Assembly (NCBI GenBank): GCA_030770535.1 | Contig: JASVEC010000003.1 | Span: 1,426,001-1,490,000 of the forward strand | Length of the DNA stretch: 64,000 bases | Origin: Batkoa obscura | Lineage: Eukaryota; Entomophthoromycota; Entomophthoromycetes; Entomophthorales; Batkoaceae | Direction: 5' to 3' | Shown here: positions 11,013 through 22,421 of the stretch, in pieces | Layout of the letters: each line of letters begins with the position of its first letter | Position numbering within the stretch: the first letter of the stretch is position 1 | Position numbers and translations under genes: made by a program | Notes under the pieces: generated by a model | The model's database searches: none | What the model saw: only the letters and a program-made list of their open reading frames with translations | Told to the model about the DNA's origin: nothing

Positions 11013-12106
11013 CTATTTTTTACCTGATCTATCAAGCCTTCTCTTTGAGTGTTGTTTTTCTAACCTTTCATCAACCTCCTTTTCAACTTCTAATGTTCTT
11101 TTGTTATCATCATGAATTGATGGGATTGTACGACCTGGACTAATGGGTTGATTAACACTTAACTCAATATCGTTATAGTTTAAATCCAGAAGTTTAGATT
11201 TCTTATGCTCTAAATACCTTTTAGGATTATATCTTTTAATAGTTTCTATTTCATTATTAAATGTGTGTTCATTTTGTAAATTTTTATCTTTAATAGTAAC
11301 TTTCTTTATATCAAATTCTTCCATAGCTTCCCAATTAGTTGCCCATTCTGATGCATAACTAGAATTATCTTTCAATCCTTGTTGACTGCTGTTTTGTATT
11401 TGGGTTGGGTTTTCCTTTGAACTATCAATGTGTTCCCTTCTTAAAGTATTACTTGTGTTTTGTTTAGCCAATACTACTGGTTTATCGCAATTCTTTATAT
11501 TTATACTATTAATAGCGTTATTTGTTTCCTTTTTTCTCCCAATTAACTTATCTATTTTTTCCCCAATTAACTTATCTATTCTTTCTCCGATTAATTTATC
11601 CATTTTTTCTCTAATTAATTTATCCATTTTTTCGTCTTCATTAATATTATCAATGAGTGTTGATTTCTTTAATGAACTTTGGTGCTTAGAAGGACCGCTT
11701 TCATTATCTAAAATTTATTATAGTCATTATTTAATTTACTACTATTACTATACTTACAAATATCTTTCTTTACTCTCTTTAAATTATCATCTTTCATTTT
11801 ATCCTCTAACACCTTTAATTTATCATTCATTTCCATTTTTTCCTTCTTTTGTTTATTTAATTGCTGTTTTATTTGATCAAATATATCAACATCTTCTTTA
11901 TCTTTAGCACTTTTAGTTTGATTTTGTAACATGTTTTTAACTGCTTTAGAATGTCTCCATTTGGCGTTTATGGACATTATTATCTTTCCTCTTTCCATCA
12001 TATTTGTCCCTTTATTTTTTAATGAATCATTGATAACTACCATAAACTTTTTAAAGTTATTATGACTTAATTGAAGTAATTCGGATACTTCGACTGTTCT
12101 TTTCAT
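11013..12106 (-). CDS. Unknown protein, related to the 28.1-30.9 kb gene
   Basis: Two exons (12106-11758 and 11707-11013) around a 50-nt intron (11708-11757, GTAAGT...TTTTAG) give a 347-residue protein. The reading frame is kept only if the intron is removed. The N-terminal 60 residues (LLQLSHNNFKKFM, then SLKNKG and SINAKWRHSK) match the spacing of the N-terminus of the 910-residue protein at 28118-30850 (LLKLDKHSFRKNM, SLKQNDG, SMWGKWLRENK). The C-terminal parts also correspond (YASEWAT against YVADWAA, then a basic Glu/Lys-rich helix). The middle has four tandem copies of an 8-residue unit of the type MDKLIGEK. It is highly charged and probably nuclear or cytosolic, with no signal peptide or membrane segment. 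I do not recognise a known domain. Confidence 0.75.
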
Positions 12107-12441
12107 TGTTTTAGTTTAAGATAAAATAAATTTGAGTTAAAATGAATTTTATTTTAATTGATTTTTGATCCTTTCGAAATCTATTGGTTATAAATGAATT
12201 TCAATTGAATAGCTGAATATTATTGGAACCAATAAAACTTGGAATTTGGAAAGTATTACGCTACTCCTTTTTTAAAGGGTTAGTCTAAATGAAGCTACTA
12301 ACTTTAGTTAAAATTAGGATAGAGCCATTTTGGCCAATAATATGGCTTTATTTTGATAACAATTGGCTTGTGTGAAAAAGCAAACACTGATTTGTTGATA
12401 TGCAGCCATAGAAAACTATTAAACTCTGGCCTTAACCATCT

Positions 12442-12465
12442 CTAACCCTAACCCTAACCCTAACC
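12442..12465 (+). repeat. Interstitial telomeric repeat (CCCTAA)n
   Basis: Nearly four tandem CCCTAA units, the complement of TTAGGG, about 340 bp upstream of the divergently read gene at 12106. They could be a scar of break repair or a binding site for a telobox/Tbf1-type factor. Confidence 0.9.
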
Positions 12466-12797
12466 AAAAAAGGATCTTATTTGCTGAACCACAACAAATC
12501 ATGACTACCGAGTCTTAAACTCGTTAGTCTTTGATTGGTCAATTTATTACATTTATGAGTTGTAGTAGCTACATTACATTCTCCCTTTTTGAATTTAGGT
12601 TTATTAGGTTTATAAATTCAAATTTTTAATATAGTTTATACATTTAATTAATAGATAACTATTGCTTTTTTATTTTAAAATGAAAAATATGAAAAAAAAA
12701 TAGTATTATATTTCATAAAGTCATAGAATATAAATCAACTTTAAATAGTACAATTATTTTTGTAAGAAGAGTTTAAGAATATTCAACTAAATAAAAT
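12466..12797. other. Intergenic, nothing recognised
   Basis: AT-rich sequence with no open frame of note. Confidence 0.5.
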
Positions 12798-12898
12798 ATT
12801 GGGAATGTCTTTTTTGTTTAAGAAATCTGCTATCATTTTTTCCACTCAACATCACTTAAAAATGTAAAAAGTGATGAAACCAAAAAACACCTTCTTAT
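12798..12898 (-). repeat. MITE-A copy, divergent subtype
   Basis: Family-like ends and total length, but with a distinct core (GCTATCATTTTTTCC and CATCACTTAAAAATG). It shares this core with the copy at 14474, so the two form a subgroup. Confidence 0.75.
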
Positions 12899-14106
12899 AT
12901 AGATCTTAATGCTTCAATGGTTATAACAACCCTGTTAATTTTATAATAACATCTTTATCTAATCGCGTTGCTCAATAACTCCTTAATTTACTACACAGTT
13001 TATATAGCTTATTTTTATTTTAGCCATGTCTTTTTCTATTATTAGGACCACAACTTCCACTTCAACTAATGATTTCAAATACCAATGAAAATAACCTTAT
13101 AATAGTAAAGAAATATTACAAGTATATAATTTAATTATAAAATTTATCAATTATTTATAAGTGATTAATGACATAAAAATCTTATGAATAACAATATCTT
13201 AAAGCAAAGAGAAAATAAATCAATAAACAAATCAAAGCATATTCAAAAATATAAATATCTTTATTATTATTATAACAAACAAAAACAATTAAGATAATAC
13301 AAAGAGCTGGACTTTATGACATTTTTAGCTACTTGATAAAACTAACTATTCGATATATAAATTTAATGATAAATACTAATATCTAATATAAAATCATTAA
13401 AATTTTGTTTATAAACAAATTAGTTCTTTAATTTTATAGTGAAAATTTATACTATATTGAGAAAATAATTTATCTATTTGAAAACTAATAAATAGCTTAG
13501 ATAATCCATCTATAATTGACTGCCTTGTATATGATAAAAGAAATTGAACTCTAGACCATTTATTCTATATTAATGTTTTCAAAAGATTCAATACTTCAAT
13601 TTTATTATTGTTTCTATTAACATCATAAATTGAGGTTTAATTATTTTATATTTCAAATAATTTTCCGTTTTATTATTTTAACTAAATAAAATTGAATATT
13701 ATTATTCTTGTAATGATAAAAAATAACAATCAAATGTTGTGTAAAATTTGAACAACATAATGTTAAAGATAGATGGAATAGTAGCCATATGTTAGTTTAT
13801 TTTTAAAGATTATTGGTAAAAATTAATATTTTAAATAATTACTTGAACCATAATAAATATCAAATACCAATGACGTTAGTTATAACTTATTATGATTGCA
13901 ACTTACTTAATTTGGATTTATTTTATGAATTTATTTTAAGGTTCTTTGATAATCAACAGAATACTTATTTTACTGTAATCGGTTTATACCCATTACGCCT
14001 GTTGTTCACCAAACAAAATAGTAATATAGATGAAAGAATAGTAAATGAGTCAATAAACAATACGCACACTTAGAATTTCAAATATTTTGAAAAAAAATTG
14101 AAAAGT
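12899..14106. other. Intergenic; left edge of the peptide-gene duplication
   Basis: No gene is supported. From about 13.8 kb the sequence resembles the upstream regions of the other peptide genes (for example the shared segment cttgaaccata at 13843 and 16200), so this is the 5' flank of the first repeat unit. Confidence 0.5.
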
Positions 14107-14115
14107 ATAAATAGA
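14107..14115 (+). promoter_or_regulatory. TATA box of peptide gene 1
   Basis: tataaatag lies 44 bp before the ATG. The same box occurs before the other three peptide genes, where it is about 110 bp from the ATG; this leader is about 66 bp shorter. Confidence 0.7.
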
Positions 14116-14150
14116 CTTTCGAAACTTACACTTTTCATTATTAAATTAGA

Positions 14151-14348
14151 ATGTTTAACAAAATCGTTTCTGCTTTACTTGTATCCGCTTTCGGTTTACA
14201 ACTCATCTCTGCTGCTCCAGCTACTAACCAAGTTGATGCCATTGAAGCTGCTCCAAAGGCCAGTGCTAACTGCCTAATCCTCTGTACTGAATGGAAAATG
14301 GATCCAGCTTTAGGTAGGTTCAGATGCTACAAATGGGAATGTAAATAA
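14151..14348 (+). CDS. Small secreted four-cysteine peptide, copy 1
   Basis: A 65-residue precursor. Residues 1-22 form a clear signal peptide (basic start, hydrophobic core, AXA-type end). An acidic stretch follows, then a C-terminal cysteine core of spacing C-x3-C-x13-C-x3-C (NCLILC ... RCYKWEC). This spacing matches the general pattern of alpha-hairpinin peptides, two helices joined by two disulfides. Plant and venom members with that fold are antimicrobial, inhibitory or toxic, but homology here is not shown. It is single-exon with its own TATA box. The protein is identical to copy 2, 2.4 kb downstream, with one silent base difference. A role as a secreted defence or host-interaction peptide is inferred only from size and secretion. 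Confidence 0.85.
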   Translation: MFNKIVSALLVSAFGLQLISAAPATNQVDAIEAAPKASANCLILCTEWKMDPALGRFRCYKWECK

Positions 14349-14473
14349 ATCAACAGTCATTTGATGTTTTATTAAATAAAAGTAAAATTTTAATGTATTT
14401 ATTACCTTTAAAGGTTTGTTTATATTTCTATATAAATAATTAAATGTTGACTTCAAATGTATGGTTTTCATCA

Positions 14474-14577
14474 ATAGGGGATGTTTTTTTTTGGTTTCAT
14501 CACTTTTTACATTTTTAAGTGATGTTGAATGGAAAAAATGATAGCAGATTTCTTAAACAAAAAAATATATCTCTAAA
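14474..14577 (+). repeat. MITE-A copy, divergent subtype
   Basis: It shares its core with the copy at 12798. It is absent from the equivalent place in the second peptide-gene unit, which accounts for most of the 114-bp length difference between units 1 and 2. It therefore inserted after the duplication, or was lost from unit 2. Confidence 0.75.
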
Positions 14578-14940
14578 TGTTTTTATTTGAATTTCATCTA
14601 TAGCAATTTATTTTATCATTTACTCAGAAGTTCATCAACATTCAATCTTTCTTTAGTAATAAGGATATAGATACTCAAGTACAATACTTTAAAATAGAGT
14701 TTTCTTTAGTTTTTCTATTGAATTCTTTGTTAGTGCTTTCACACATCTGTTACTAAAGATGCATAGTCTAAAAGCTACACTTCTTTCCCAGAATGTGTAC
14801 ACCCCAAATGTTGATACTGAGTTTATCTATATAAAAACAAAAGGCTGGGAAAGAGAAAAATATAAGATCATATGAAATAAGATGCTATTATCAAAAGTAG
14901 TTCCATGTTGCTTTCCCAAACGTGATAAAAATAAGTTGAT

Positions 14941-15196
14941 TATTCTTTTTAAACCAATTGTGTTTATAACTCAATACATGTTGATACAAGGAAGATTCTA
15001 AAATAGCATATTGTAAGTTATTACGGTTATACTTTATATTGTAAATGCACTATAAAAATTACTAAACTTAATTCTAAATTTTAATAATTAACATAACAAA
15101 ACGAGCATTGTAATCTTAAATCGATGTAAAGTAGTAAGATAATAGTAACACGTTAATTAAATTTATCAAAAATGTTTTTAATATTATATATATTTA
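14941..15196. repeat. Near-identical non-coding block, copy 1
   Basis: 256 bp that match 17225-17480 at all but about two positions, while the sequence on both sides is clearly diverged. No open frame. It lies 0.6 kb after peptide gene 1, as its partner does after gene 2. Confidence 0.85.
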
Positions 15197-16438
15197 TGAA
15201 AATAAAAGTCATTAGATACTTAAGTTAATATCGAACTATTTAGAAATGAATGCTCAGTTATTACAATAACATCATAAAAAACTGATGAACCATAAAAATT
15301 TCAATTCTGAAGGGCCATATTTGTTTTAGTATTTATTCCTTTACTCCATCTCTGCTCTAGGATCTTTATAAAAATAGACGAAATAAAAATAAAAATAACA
15401 AAAAAGCGATGATATTCCCTAATTTTTTATTTGATTTATTTATCTTTTTTTAGCATTATGATATTATAAATTATACAAAAAGCTTATAGCTTAATAATTA
15501 TCATTCAGTTTGGGCAAATTTTAATATTTTATTTTTATTATATATAGATATTGACTATAAGCTAACCAAGATATTTATAAGCTGGGGTTATAACTCTTTA
15601 ACTATATACTCAAAGCGATTGTTATAAATAAACTAATATTATAGTGAGTTAAAGCTATATCAAAATTGATAATTAATCAAACAATGGTTCACAATTACTC
15701 AAGGTTTATTCCCAGAATCGATGACGTTAAGAATAAATTACACAGTTTTATTTACGTGAATGAAAATCTTTTTTGATGACAACTTATAGCTAATTTTTAA
15801 TTTAATAAAATGCTATGATCTATTTAGAGAGATTAAATAGTTTTTCTGGTAAAGTTTATGTTTGATATATTTGTGAGGAACAAACAATTCTAAACTGGTA
15901 TAAAAACAACTATCTAATAATGGATATTTATTTAAAAAAAGTGCACATCTGCGATAGATGTGTTTTTTGTGTTTTGGACTTTTTGAATATACTAAATGTA
16001 GCTTTTGATCTAACTTGTCGGTTATCTATGGCTGAAGACAGCTTTATTTTTATTTTAGACAAATAATTTTGTATGATTCAAGACTAAAATACTACTAATA
16101 GTAAATACAGTTGTAAATCAAGTTATTGTTTAAGAACTAAGCTTTTTATAAATGCTCTGCATAATGAATATCAAAGAACATACCTGTTATATTAGATACT
16201 TGAACCATAGGATAAATATCAATATTGACAGTTTTTAGCCATGTTTTATTTCAACTTAAGATAATAAATTATTATTTGCCAATATCACTAAGTTTTATTA
16301 ACGTACTGATTCGATTTTATATGATTCTATACAGATTAAATAAATTGTTACAATATTCATCTATTATAAAGATATTTTGTATTTTTTAAAAATTCATCGT
16401 TTGACTATGTAAAGATTTCACCATATATTGAGTAAGAA
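15197..16438. other. Intergenic part of duplicated unit
   Basis: Diverged counterpart of 17481-18555 (for example the shared aaaaaagcgatgatattcc segment). No gene seen. Confidence 0.6.
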
Positions 16439-16447
16439 TATAAATAG
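16439..16447 (+). promoter_or_regulatory. TATA box of peptide gene 2
   Basis: tataaatag, 110 bp before the ATG. The position is conserved in copies 3 and 4. Confidence 0.7.
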
Positions 16448-16548
16448 GCTTTAGGAATTCCACAAGATTGTTAAAGTTGACTCAAAATCCAAAGTAATCC
16501 TCTAATACCAACTATTTAGTATATTTTAACCTAATTTCTTTAGTTATA

Positions 16549-16746
16549 ATGTTTAACAAAATCGTTTCTGCTTTACTTGTATCCGCTTTCGGTTTACAAC
16601 TCATCTCTGCTGCTCCAGCTACTAACCAAGTTGATGCCATTGAAGCTGCTCCAAAGGCCAGTGCTAACTGCCTAATCCTCTGTACTGAATGGAAAATGGA
16701 TCCAGCTTTAGGTAGATTCAGATGCTACAAATGGGAATGTAAATAA
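16549..16746 (+). CDS. Small secreted four-cysteine peptide, copy 2
   Basis: A 65-residue precursor identical in protein sequence to copy 1: signal peptide, acidic propart and C-x3-C-x13-C-x3-C core. The coding sequences differ at one silent position, whereas the leaders and the sequence just after the stop differ widely. This suggests recent homogenisation of the coding region. It is the middle gene of a tandem array with units of 2.1-2.4 kb. Confidence 0.85.
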   Translation: MFNKIVSALLVSAFGLQLISAAPATNQVDAIEAAPKASANCLILCTEWKMDPALGRFRCYKWECK

Positions 16747-17224
16747 ATCAACAACCGTTTAATATGTCAATAAATAAAGATGTTTTTTTATATATTGATA
16801 CCTTTAAAAGTTTGTTTGTATTTATAAGTTGCATAATCAGATACCGACTTCGAAGTGTATGATTTTCTTTAACAATGAGTGCTTTAATATTTGAACTTTA
16901 TCTATATTAGCTTCTTTTATTAACGTTTAATCTTTCTATAGCAATAAAGATGTAGTTATTAACGTAATATACTTTGACACAGCAATTTCTCCAATTTTTC
17001 CATTGAATTCTTAGTAATTTTATATATCCAATACTAAAAACGCATAATACAAAAGCTATAGGTCTTTTTCAGAAGATGTACAGCCCAAAGGTTAGTACTG
17101 ATTTTATTTGCATAAAACTAAAAGCTGAGAAAAAGAAAACTTCAAGACAAAAAATAAGTGTAATCGTTAAAAATAGTTTCATCTAGATTCTGAGTATCAT
17201 AAAAATATGACAAAATAAATTGGT

Positions 17225-17480
17225 TATTCTTTTTAAACCAATTGTGTTTATAACTCAATACATGTTGATACAAGGAAGATTTTAAAATAGCATATTGTAA
17301 GTTATTACGGTTATACTTTATATTGCAAATGCACTATAAAAATTACTAAACTTAATTCTAAATTTTAATAATTAACATAACAAAACGAGCATTGTAATCT
17401 TAAATCGATGTAAAGTAGTAAGATAATAGTAACACGTTAATTAAATTTATCAAAAATGTTTTTAATATTATATATATTTA
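17225..17480. repeat. Near-identical non-coding block, copy 2
   Basis: Partner of 14941-15196. It has sharp edges on both sides and is not seen after peptide gene 3. Confidence 0.85.
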
Positions 17481-18555
17481 AAGGAAAACAAAGATCATTT
17501 AGTGATAAAGTTTTATATCGAGTTAGAAGTAAAATTTCAATTTCAATTTCAATAATAATACATAAAAATTGATTAACTATAAAAATCTCAAATTTAAAAG
17601 GCCACTTCCAGCTTAATGTTTATTCTTTACTTTATCTTCATCCAAATAGCTTCGTAAAAATAGTTGAAGTAAAAGTAATAAATGATAAAAAAGCGATGAT
17701 ATTCCTTAATTTTTTATTTGATTTGATATATTTTTCTTTTTTTAGCTTTATTTTATTATAAATCGAATAACAAGTTTAGGACTTGTTCATTGTTCACTAA
17801 CATTCATTTAAGGTAGGTTTTAATGGTTTGTTTTTGTTATATTATAATATTATCCTATAGACAAACCAAGACATATATATATTTTAGTCATGATTCTTCA
17901 ACCGTATATATTTAAAGCGATTGTTGTAAGTAAAATAATATTATATTGAGTTTAGGTCAATGTCGAAATAAGAATCAATTTAACAATGGTTCATAAATGC
18001 TTGAGGTTTATTACCAGAATTAATGACGTTACGAATAAGTTATACAACTTTACTTACTTAAATAGAAGTCATCAAAAACGACATTATATAATTAAGAATT
18101 AATTGAATAAAAAGTTTTTGACCTAACTTGTCTGTTTCATATGGTTAAAACGGATTTATTGTTATATTGAAACACATGTTTCCATATGGTTCAAGATTAA
18201 AATACTACTAATAGTAAGTATAGTATTAGATCGTTTTATGGTTTTAAAACCAAAGTAGTTTTAAATGTTCTATATAGTAAATATTAAATAATATACTTGT
18301 TACATTGTAAATTCGAACCATAGCATACATGTCAGGATCAACAGTTTAGATCCATACTTTGATTTGAACCAGGATAATGATTTTTTATTTGACAGTATTA
18401 CTAAGTTTTATTAACTAATGTATTCATCTGATTTCATATGGTTATATACAAGATAAATAAATCATTACAGTATATGTTTATTATGAAGATGTTTTATATT
18501 TCTATAATAAAACTTCATTTACCCACGTCAAACTTCTATCCTATTTTAATGAGAG
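17481..18555. other. Intergenic part of duplicated unit
   Basis: Diverged counterpart of 15197-16438. No gene seen. Confidence 0.6.
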
Positions 18556-18564
18556 TATAAATAG
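18556..18564 (+). promoter_or_regulatory. TATA box of peptide gene 3
   Basis: tataaatag, 111 bp before the ATG. Confidence 0.7.
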
Positions 18565-18666
18565 GCTCTATAAACTCGAAAAAGTATTAAAGTTAACTCA
18601 CAATCAAAAGTAATACTTTAATACTAATTAATTAAAATTTATACTAATTTAACCTCTTTAGCTGAA

Positions 18667-18891
18667 ATGCTTAAAAAAATCGTAAGTGCTTTACTTGTAT
18701 CCGCTTTTGGTTTACAGCTTTGTGCTGCTGCTCCAGCTGATGCTCCAGTTGGTACCCAAGTCGACATTAGTGAAAAAAGTATCTTAGCTACAGCTGATGA
18801 TATTGGTGCTAATTGTATCATCCTTTGCACTGAATGGAAGTATGACCCTGCTTTAGGTAGATTCAGATGCTACAAATTTGAATGTACATAA
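18667..18891 (+). CDS. Small secreted four-cysteine peptide, copy 3
   Basis: A 74-residue precursor of the same family as copies 1 and 2. The signal peptide is nearly the same but ends with an extra cysteine (LQLCAAAPA). The acidic propart is longer. The core keeps the exact C-x3-C-x13-C-x3-C spacing and the block DPALGRFRCYK. Substitutions are concentrated in the propart, while the signal peptide and cysteine core are conserved. This is the usual picture when the C-terminal peptide is the mature product. Confidence 0.85.
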   Translation: MLKKIVSALLVSAFGLQLCAAAPADAPVGTQVDISEKSILATADDIGANCIILCTEWKYDPALGRFRCYKFECT

Positions 18892-19335
18892 ATTACCATC
18901 AATATCCATTTGTTAATAAACAAACCTACCGTTAATATACATTTTTTAATATATTTTTATAAATTGTAACCTACTGACTATTGTTTATTTGTTTAATGTT
19001 ACTATATAAGGATATATTTGTCTAGAGGCTTTAGTTAAAGTGTTGGCAGCTTTATTTGATTATTTAATATTGAGTCATAATGTCTTAGAGAGCTTAATTT
19101 ATACGGCTAGTGGTAGTCAGTAATTATTATAAAGCTTTGTTAAAAACAACTCTTTTGATTATAAATTATAATTTATATTAATTAAAAATAGTCTATATTT
19201 CATACGATTTGTTCGTTTTTCTGTTAACAAAAGTAAAAGTGCTAAAAAAAATTATAAGTCTATACATTATTTATACTATGTATTTACTTTTTAACGTTTG
19301 TAAAATAAAGTTATTTGAAGCAAAAGCAGTTTGAT
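18892..19335. other. Intergenic, nothing recognised
   Basis: AT-rich 3' flank of the peptide array. The 256-bp block of the other units is absent here. Confidence 0.5.
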
Positions 19336-19436
19336 ATAGGGACGTTTTTTTTGATTTCATTATTTTTTCCATTTTTAAGTGCTATTTGAGCGGAAAGATT
19401 GTTAGTGAAATTCTTAAACAAAAAATACATCCCTAT
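19336..19436 (+). repeat. MITE-A copy
   Basis: 101 bp, ends ATAGGGACGT / ACATCCCTAT, core typical. It lies 51 bp from the tRNA-Ile at 19488. Confidence 0.8.
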
Positions 19437-19487
19437 ACGATGATTTTTGGAAAATACTAAATTTAACTTCAAAATTAAAAATATTGA

Positions 19488-19560
19488 TGCTCCGTATAGG
19501 GCTTGAACCTATGACCTTAGCGTTATTAGCACCACGCTCTGCCAACTGAGCTAACGGAGC
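19488..19560 (-). tRNA. tRNA-Ile (AAT)
   Basis: 73 nt, same sequence as the other four Ile-AAT copies, anticodon loop CTAATAA. Confidence 0.95.
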
Positions 19561-20028
19561 TTCCTGCTTTGTTGAGTTTGAAATAGACAAATTAATAATA
19601 AATTTTTTTTAACGTCTTAAACTATTTATTGATTGAGCCTTGAAGGTTTAAGTTACTTTTCAAAGTATTTTACGATTTTTCTATACCCAGTAACAAGGGC
19701 TTAGTAGTTTTCTAATTCATTTATGATTTTATTAAAAAAGTATATTGTAACTTTGATAAAATTTACAATCAATACGTATTGCTATTTCATGTGAAGTTAC
19801 ATAAAAGGAAGGGACTGGTAGCTCTATTTTTTCAAAATAGAAAATTTAGTCTCAATAAATCTAAATTTTAATCATCTGAAATTCAACTTAAATCATAAGG
19901 CATAGTTTTGGTAATTTATTTCCATTTTATTGGATTAATAAAGTCCACAATTTTTTATTGGCAGTGTTTAAACTTTAAGCCATTGAAGTATAAAATGTCA
20001 AAAGAAAATTGATTTTTAAAAATCAAAA

Positions 20029-21642
20029 ATGGATCATTCAGTACCTTCAATTAATCAACTTAATGAAATATACTCAGATTTGCAAGTTCAAAGCCAAAAG
20101 TAAGTATTTGTATCATCAATTTAGTTAATAATTTAAAATACTTCTATTAGTCTTCGTTATAAAAAATTAATAAAAGAATTTCAAAAACAATTTAATGTAA
20201 CCCCTCATTTCATCTCAAGAGCACCAGGAAGAGTCAACATAATAGGTAAGCTAAAAATAATATGAAGTTAAATCATTAATAAGGCGTAAGGTGAACATAT
20301 CGATTATTGTGGGTTTGGAGTGCTACCTATGGGAATTGAAAAAGATATCTTAGGAGCTGTCTATGTAGAAGATAAAGAAGTAAGAGCTGGTGAAGAAGGA
20401 TTAGAAATCAGTAATATAAATCCAAAGTATCGCAAAGCAACTATAAAACTTTTAAGCAGACAAGAAGGACTTGTGAATGTTGATATGGAAAAACATGAAT
20501 GGTATAATTATTGTTTGGCTGGTTATAAAGGGGTATTGGAAACAAAACCAAATAATAAAGTAAGGAAAATCAAAATTATGATCGATGGAACTGTACCAGC
20601 GGGTTCAGGTTTATCTTCAAGCTCAGCTTTAGTTGTTTGCATGTCCTTAGCTACTAGTCACTCACAGAATATACCATTAAAACAAAAGGAGTTAGCAAAA
20701 TTATGTGTAAATAGTGAACGTTATGTTGGTGTTAATGGTGGTGGTATGGACCAAACTTGCTCTATTTTAGCTCGTAAAAATGCACTTTTGAATATTGAAT
20801 TTATCCCCTCTTTAAATGCTAGGTTAGTTAAATTACCCAACTTAACACCAGAATGTGTGTTTGTTATTGCCAATTCGAATATAGTAGCAGATAAACAGAA
20901 ATCAGCTAAATATCATTATAATTTGAGAGTAGTAGAAACTAGGATGGTAGCCTATTTATTAGCTAGCTATTTGAAATTAGATATTGATTTATCCGAAGCT
21001 CCCACTTTAAAAACAGTATTAGATGCCTACTATAAAAACAATTCTAATATAAGTAATTTGGATAAGTTAACACAATTTTTAAAGCTTACAAAAGAGCATA
21101 TTAACAAAGAACCTTATACTGTTGAGTCTTTTTCAGAAGATTCCAAATTGCCCTTACAAAAAGTTGAACAATTCTTCTTCACCAAGTATGATGTAGATCG
21201 TACTAAATTTGAACTTTACAAACGAGCTAATCATGTATTTTCCGAGGCTTTAAGAGTTTATCAATACTGTGAATTATGTGAAAGTTCAAGCCCTGATGTA
21301 GCTAGCAAATTAGGAAATCTCATGAATGAATCTCAAGCTTCATGCAATTTATTATTTGATTGTTCATGCCCAGAATTAAATCAATTAACTCAATTAGCCC
21401 TTCAATATGGTGCTTTGGGTTCTCGTCTTACTGGAGCTGGATGGGGTGGTGCTACTGTTTCTTTAGTTCCTGTTGAAAAAGTGGATGAGTTTATAAGAGG
21501 ATTGAGAAATTCTTATTTTAAAAGGTATACCGATGAACAATTTAATGAATTTGTCTTCCCTACTTCCCCATCTATGGGGGCTGTTCTTTTGAGTAATTTA
21601 GGACAGTTTTTAAGTTCAACGAAATTAGGTAATAAACTTTAA
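20029..21642 (+). CDS. GAL1: Galactokinase
   Basis: Three exons (20029-20099, 20151-20245, 20291-21642) with introns of 51 and 45 nt give a 505-residue protein. It phosphorylates alpha-D-galactose with ATP, the entry step of the cytosolic Leloir pathway. The galactokinase signature RAPGRVNIIGEHIDYCG is split across introns 2's borders, near residues 43-60. The GHMP ATP-binding loop GTVPAGSGLSSSSALV is near 155-170 and the C-terminal GHMP motif GSRLTGAGWGGA is present. Length and motifs fit the eukaryotic GALK2/Gal1 branch. A TATAAAA at 19989 lies close before the ATG. No other Leloir genes are adjacent. The second intron ends in AAG, an unusual but usable acceptor; the frame joins perfectly there. 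Confidence 0.95.
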
Positions 21643-22421
21643 ATTTAATAAAGAAAATCATACCATCATTTAGAATTACGTATTAAATTCCTCTATTTAG
21701 ATTCATAATTAAGATAAGTGGTATTGAAATTTATAGTAAATTTAAAAAAATCGTAAAAATTTTTCCGACATCTATTAGCTTCGATTATAATAATTTTAGT
21801 GTTTTATATTATTTTAAAAGCATAGAAATATTATGCAGTGGGTTTATTATTTGTTTAATTTTTATATTATTTTCTTATTCATTTATAACGGTTTTTAATG
21901 TTTTATGTCATTCTTGAACATCTTTTTATATGATAAAAAGGATTAAACTAAAGGAAGCAAGATAAGCTTCTCTAGCTTTTATATAGGACATGGATTGCAG
22001 AAAGTTTATTCAGATACTGTTTAATGATTTTTTAACTTGAATTCGGGAATGCTTTTGCATCAGTATTTTGTCCATTTATTAAAAAGTCTAAATTTTGAAA
22101 ATAATTGTACTCAAAAAAACATCTCTATTTAATTTTTAGTGTTTAGTCATTCATTCGATTAATTTAATAAAATTAAAAGTTTAAACTTGTAGTATTTTTT
22201 AATTATCATATCTTTTATATTTTAAAGCTTATATTGGATGCTATATAATGAATTCATGACCTTATTTTTATCATTATAAAACAATTATAGATGCTTAAAA
22301 ATAACATACACAATTTCTTTGTTTCTTTCGCTTTTTTAGAATCCTAGAATTAAACTACCTTGTTGTCTTGATACAAAAGATCAAATTATTTTATAAAATT
22401 TCTCTTTAACATACAAATAAG
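21643..22421. other. Intergenic, nothing recognised
   Basis: AT-rich interval between galactokinase and the F-box gene. No frame or repeat noted. Confidence 0.5.

Noticed and set aside
12442-12465. Telomerase RNA template
   Set aside because: Nearly four repeat units is more than a usual template (about 1.5), and no surrounding conserved RNA structure was recognised.
13813-14073. 86-residue frame upstream of peptide gene 1
   Set aside because: No ATG opens it at 13813 and the sequence corresponds to diverged non-coding flanks of the other peptide genes. It reads as chance.
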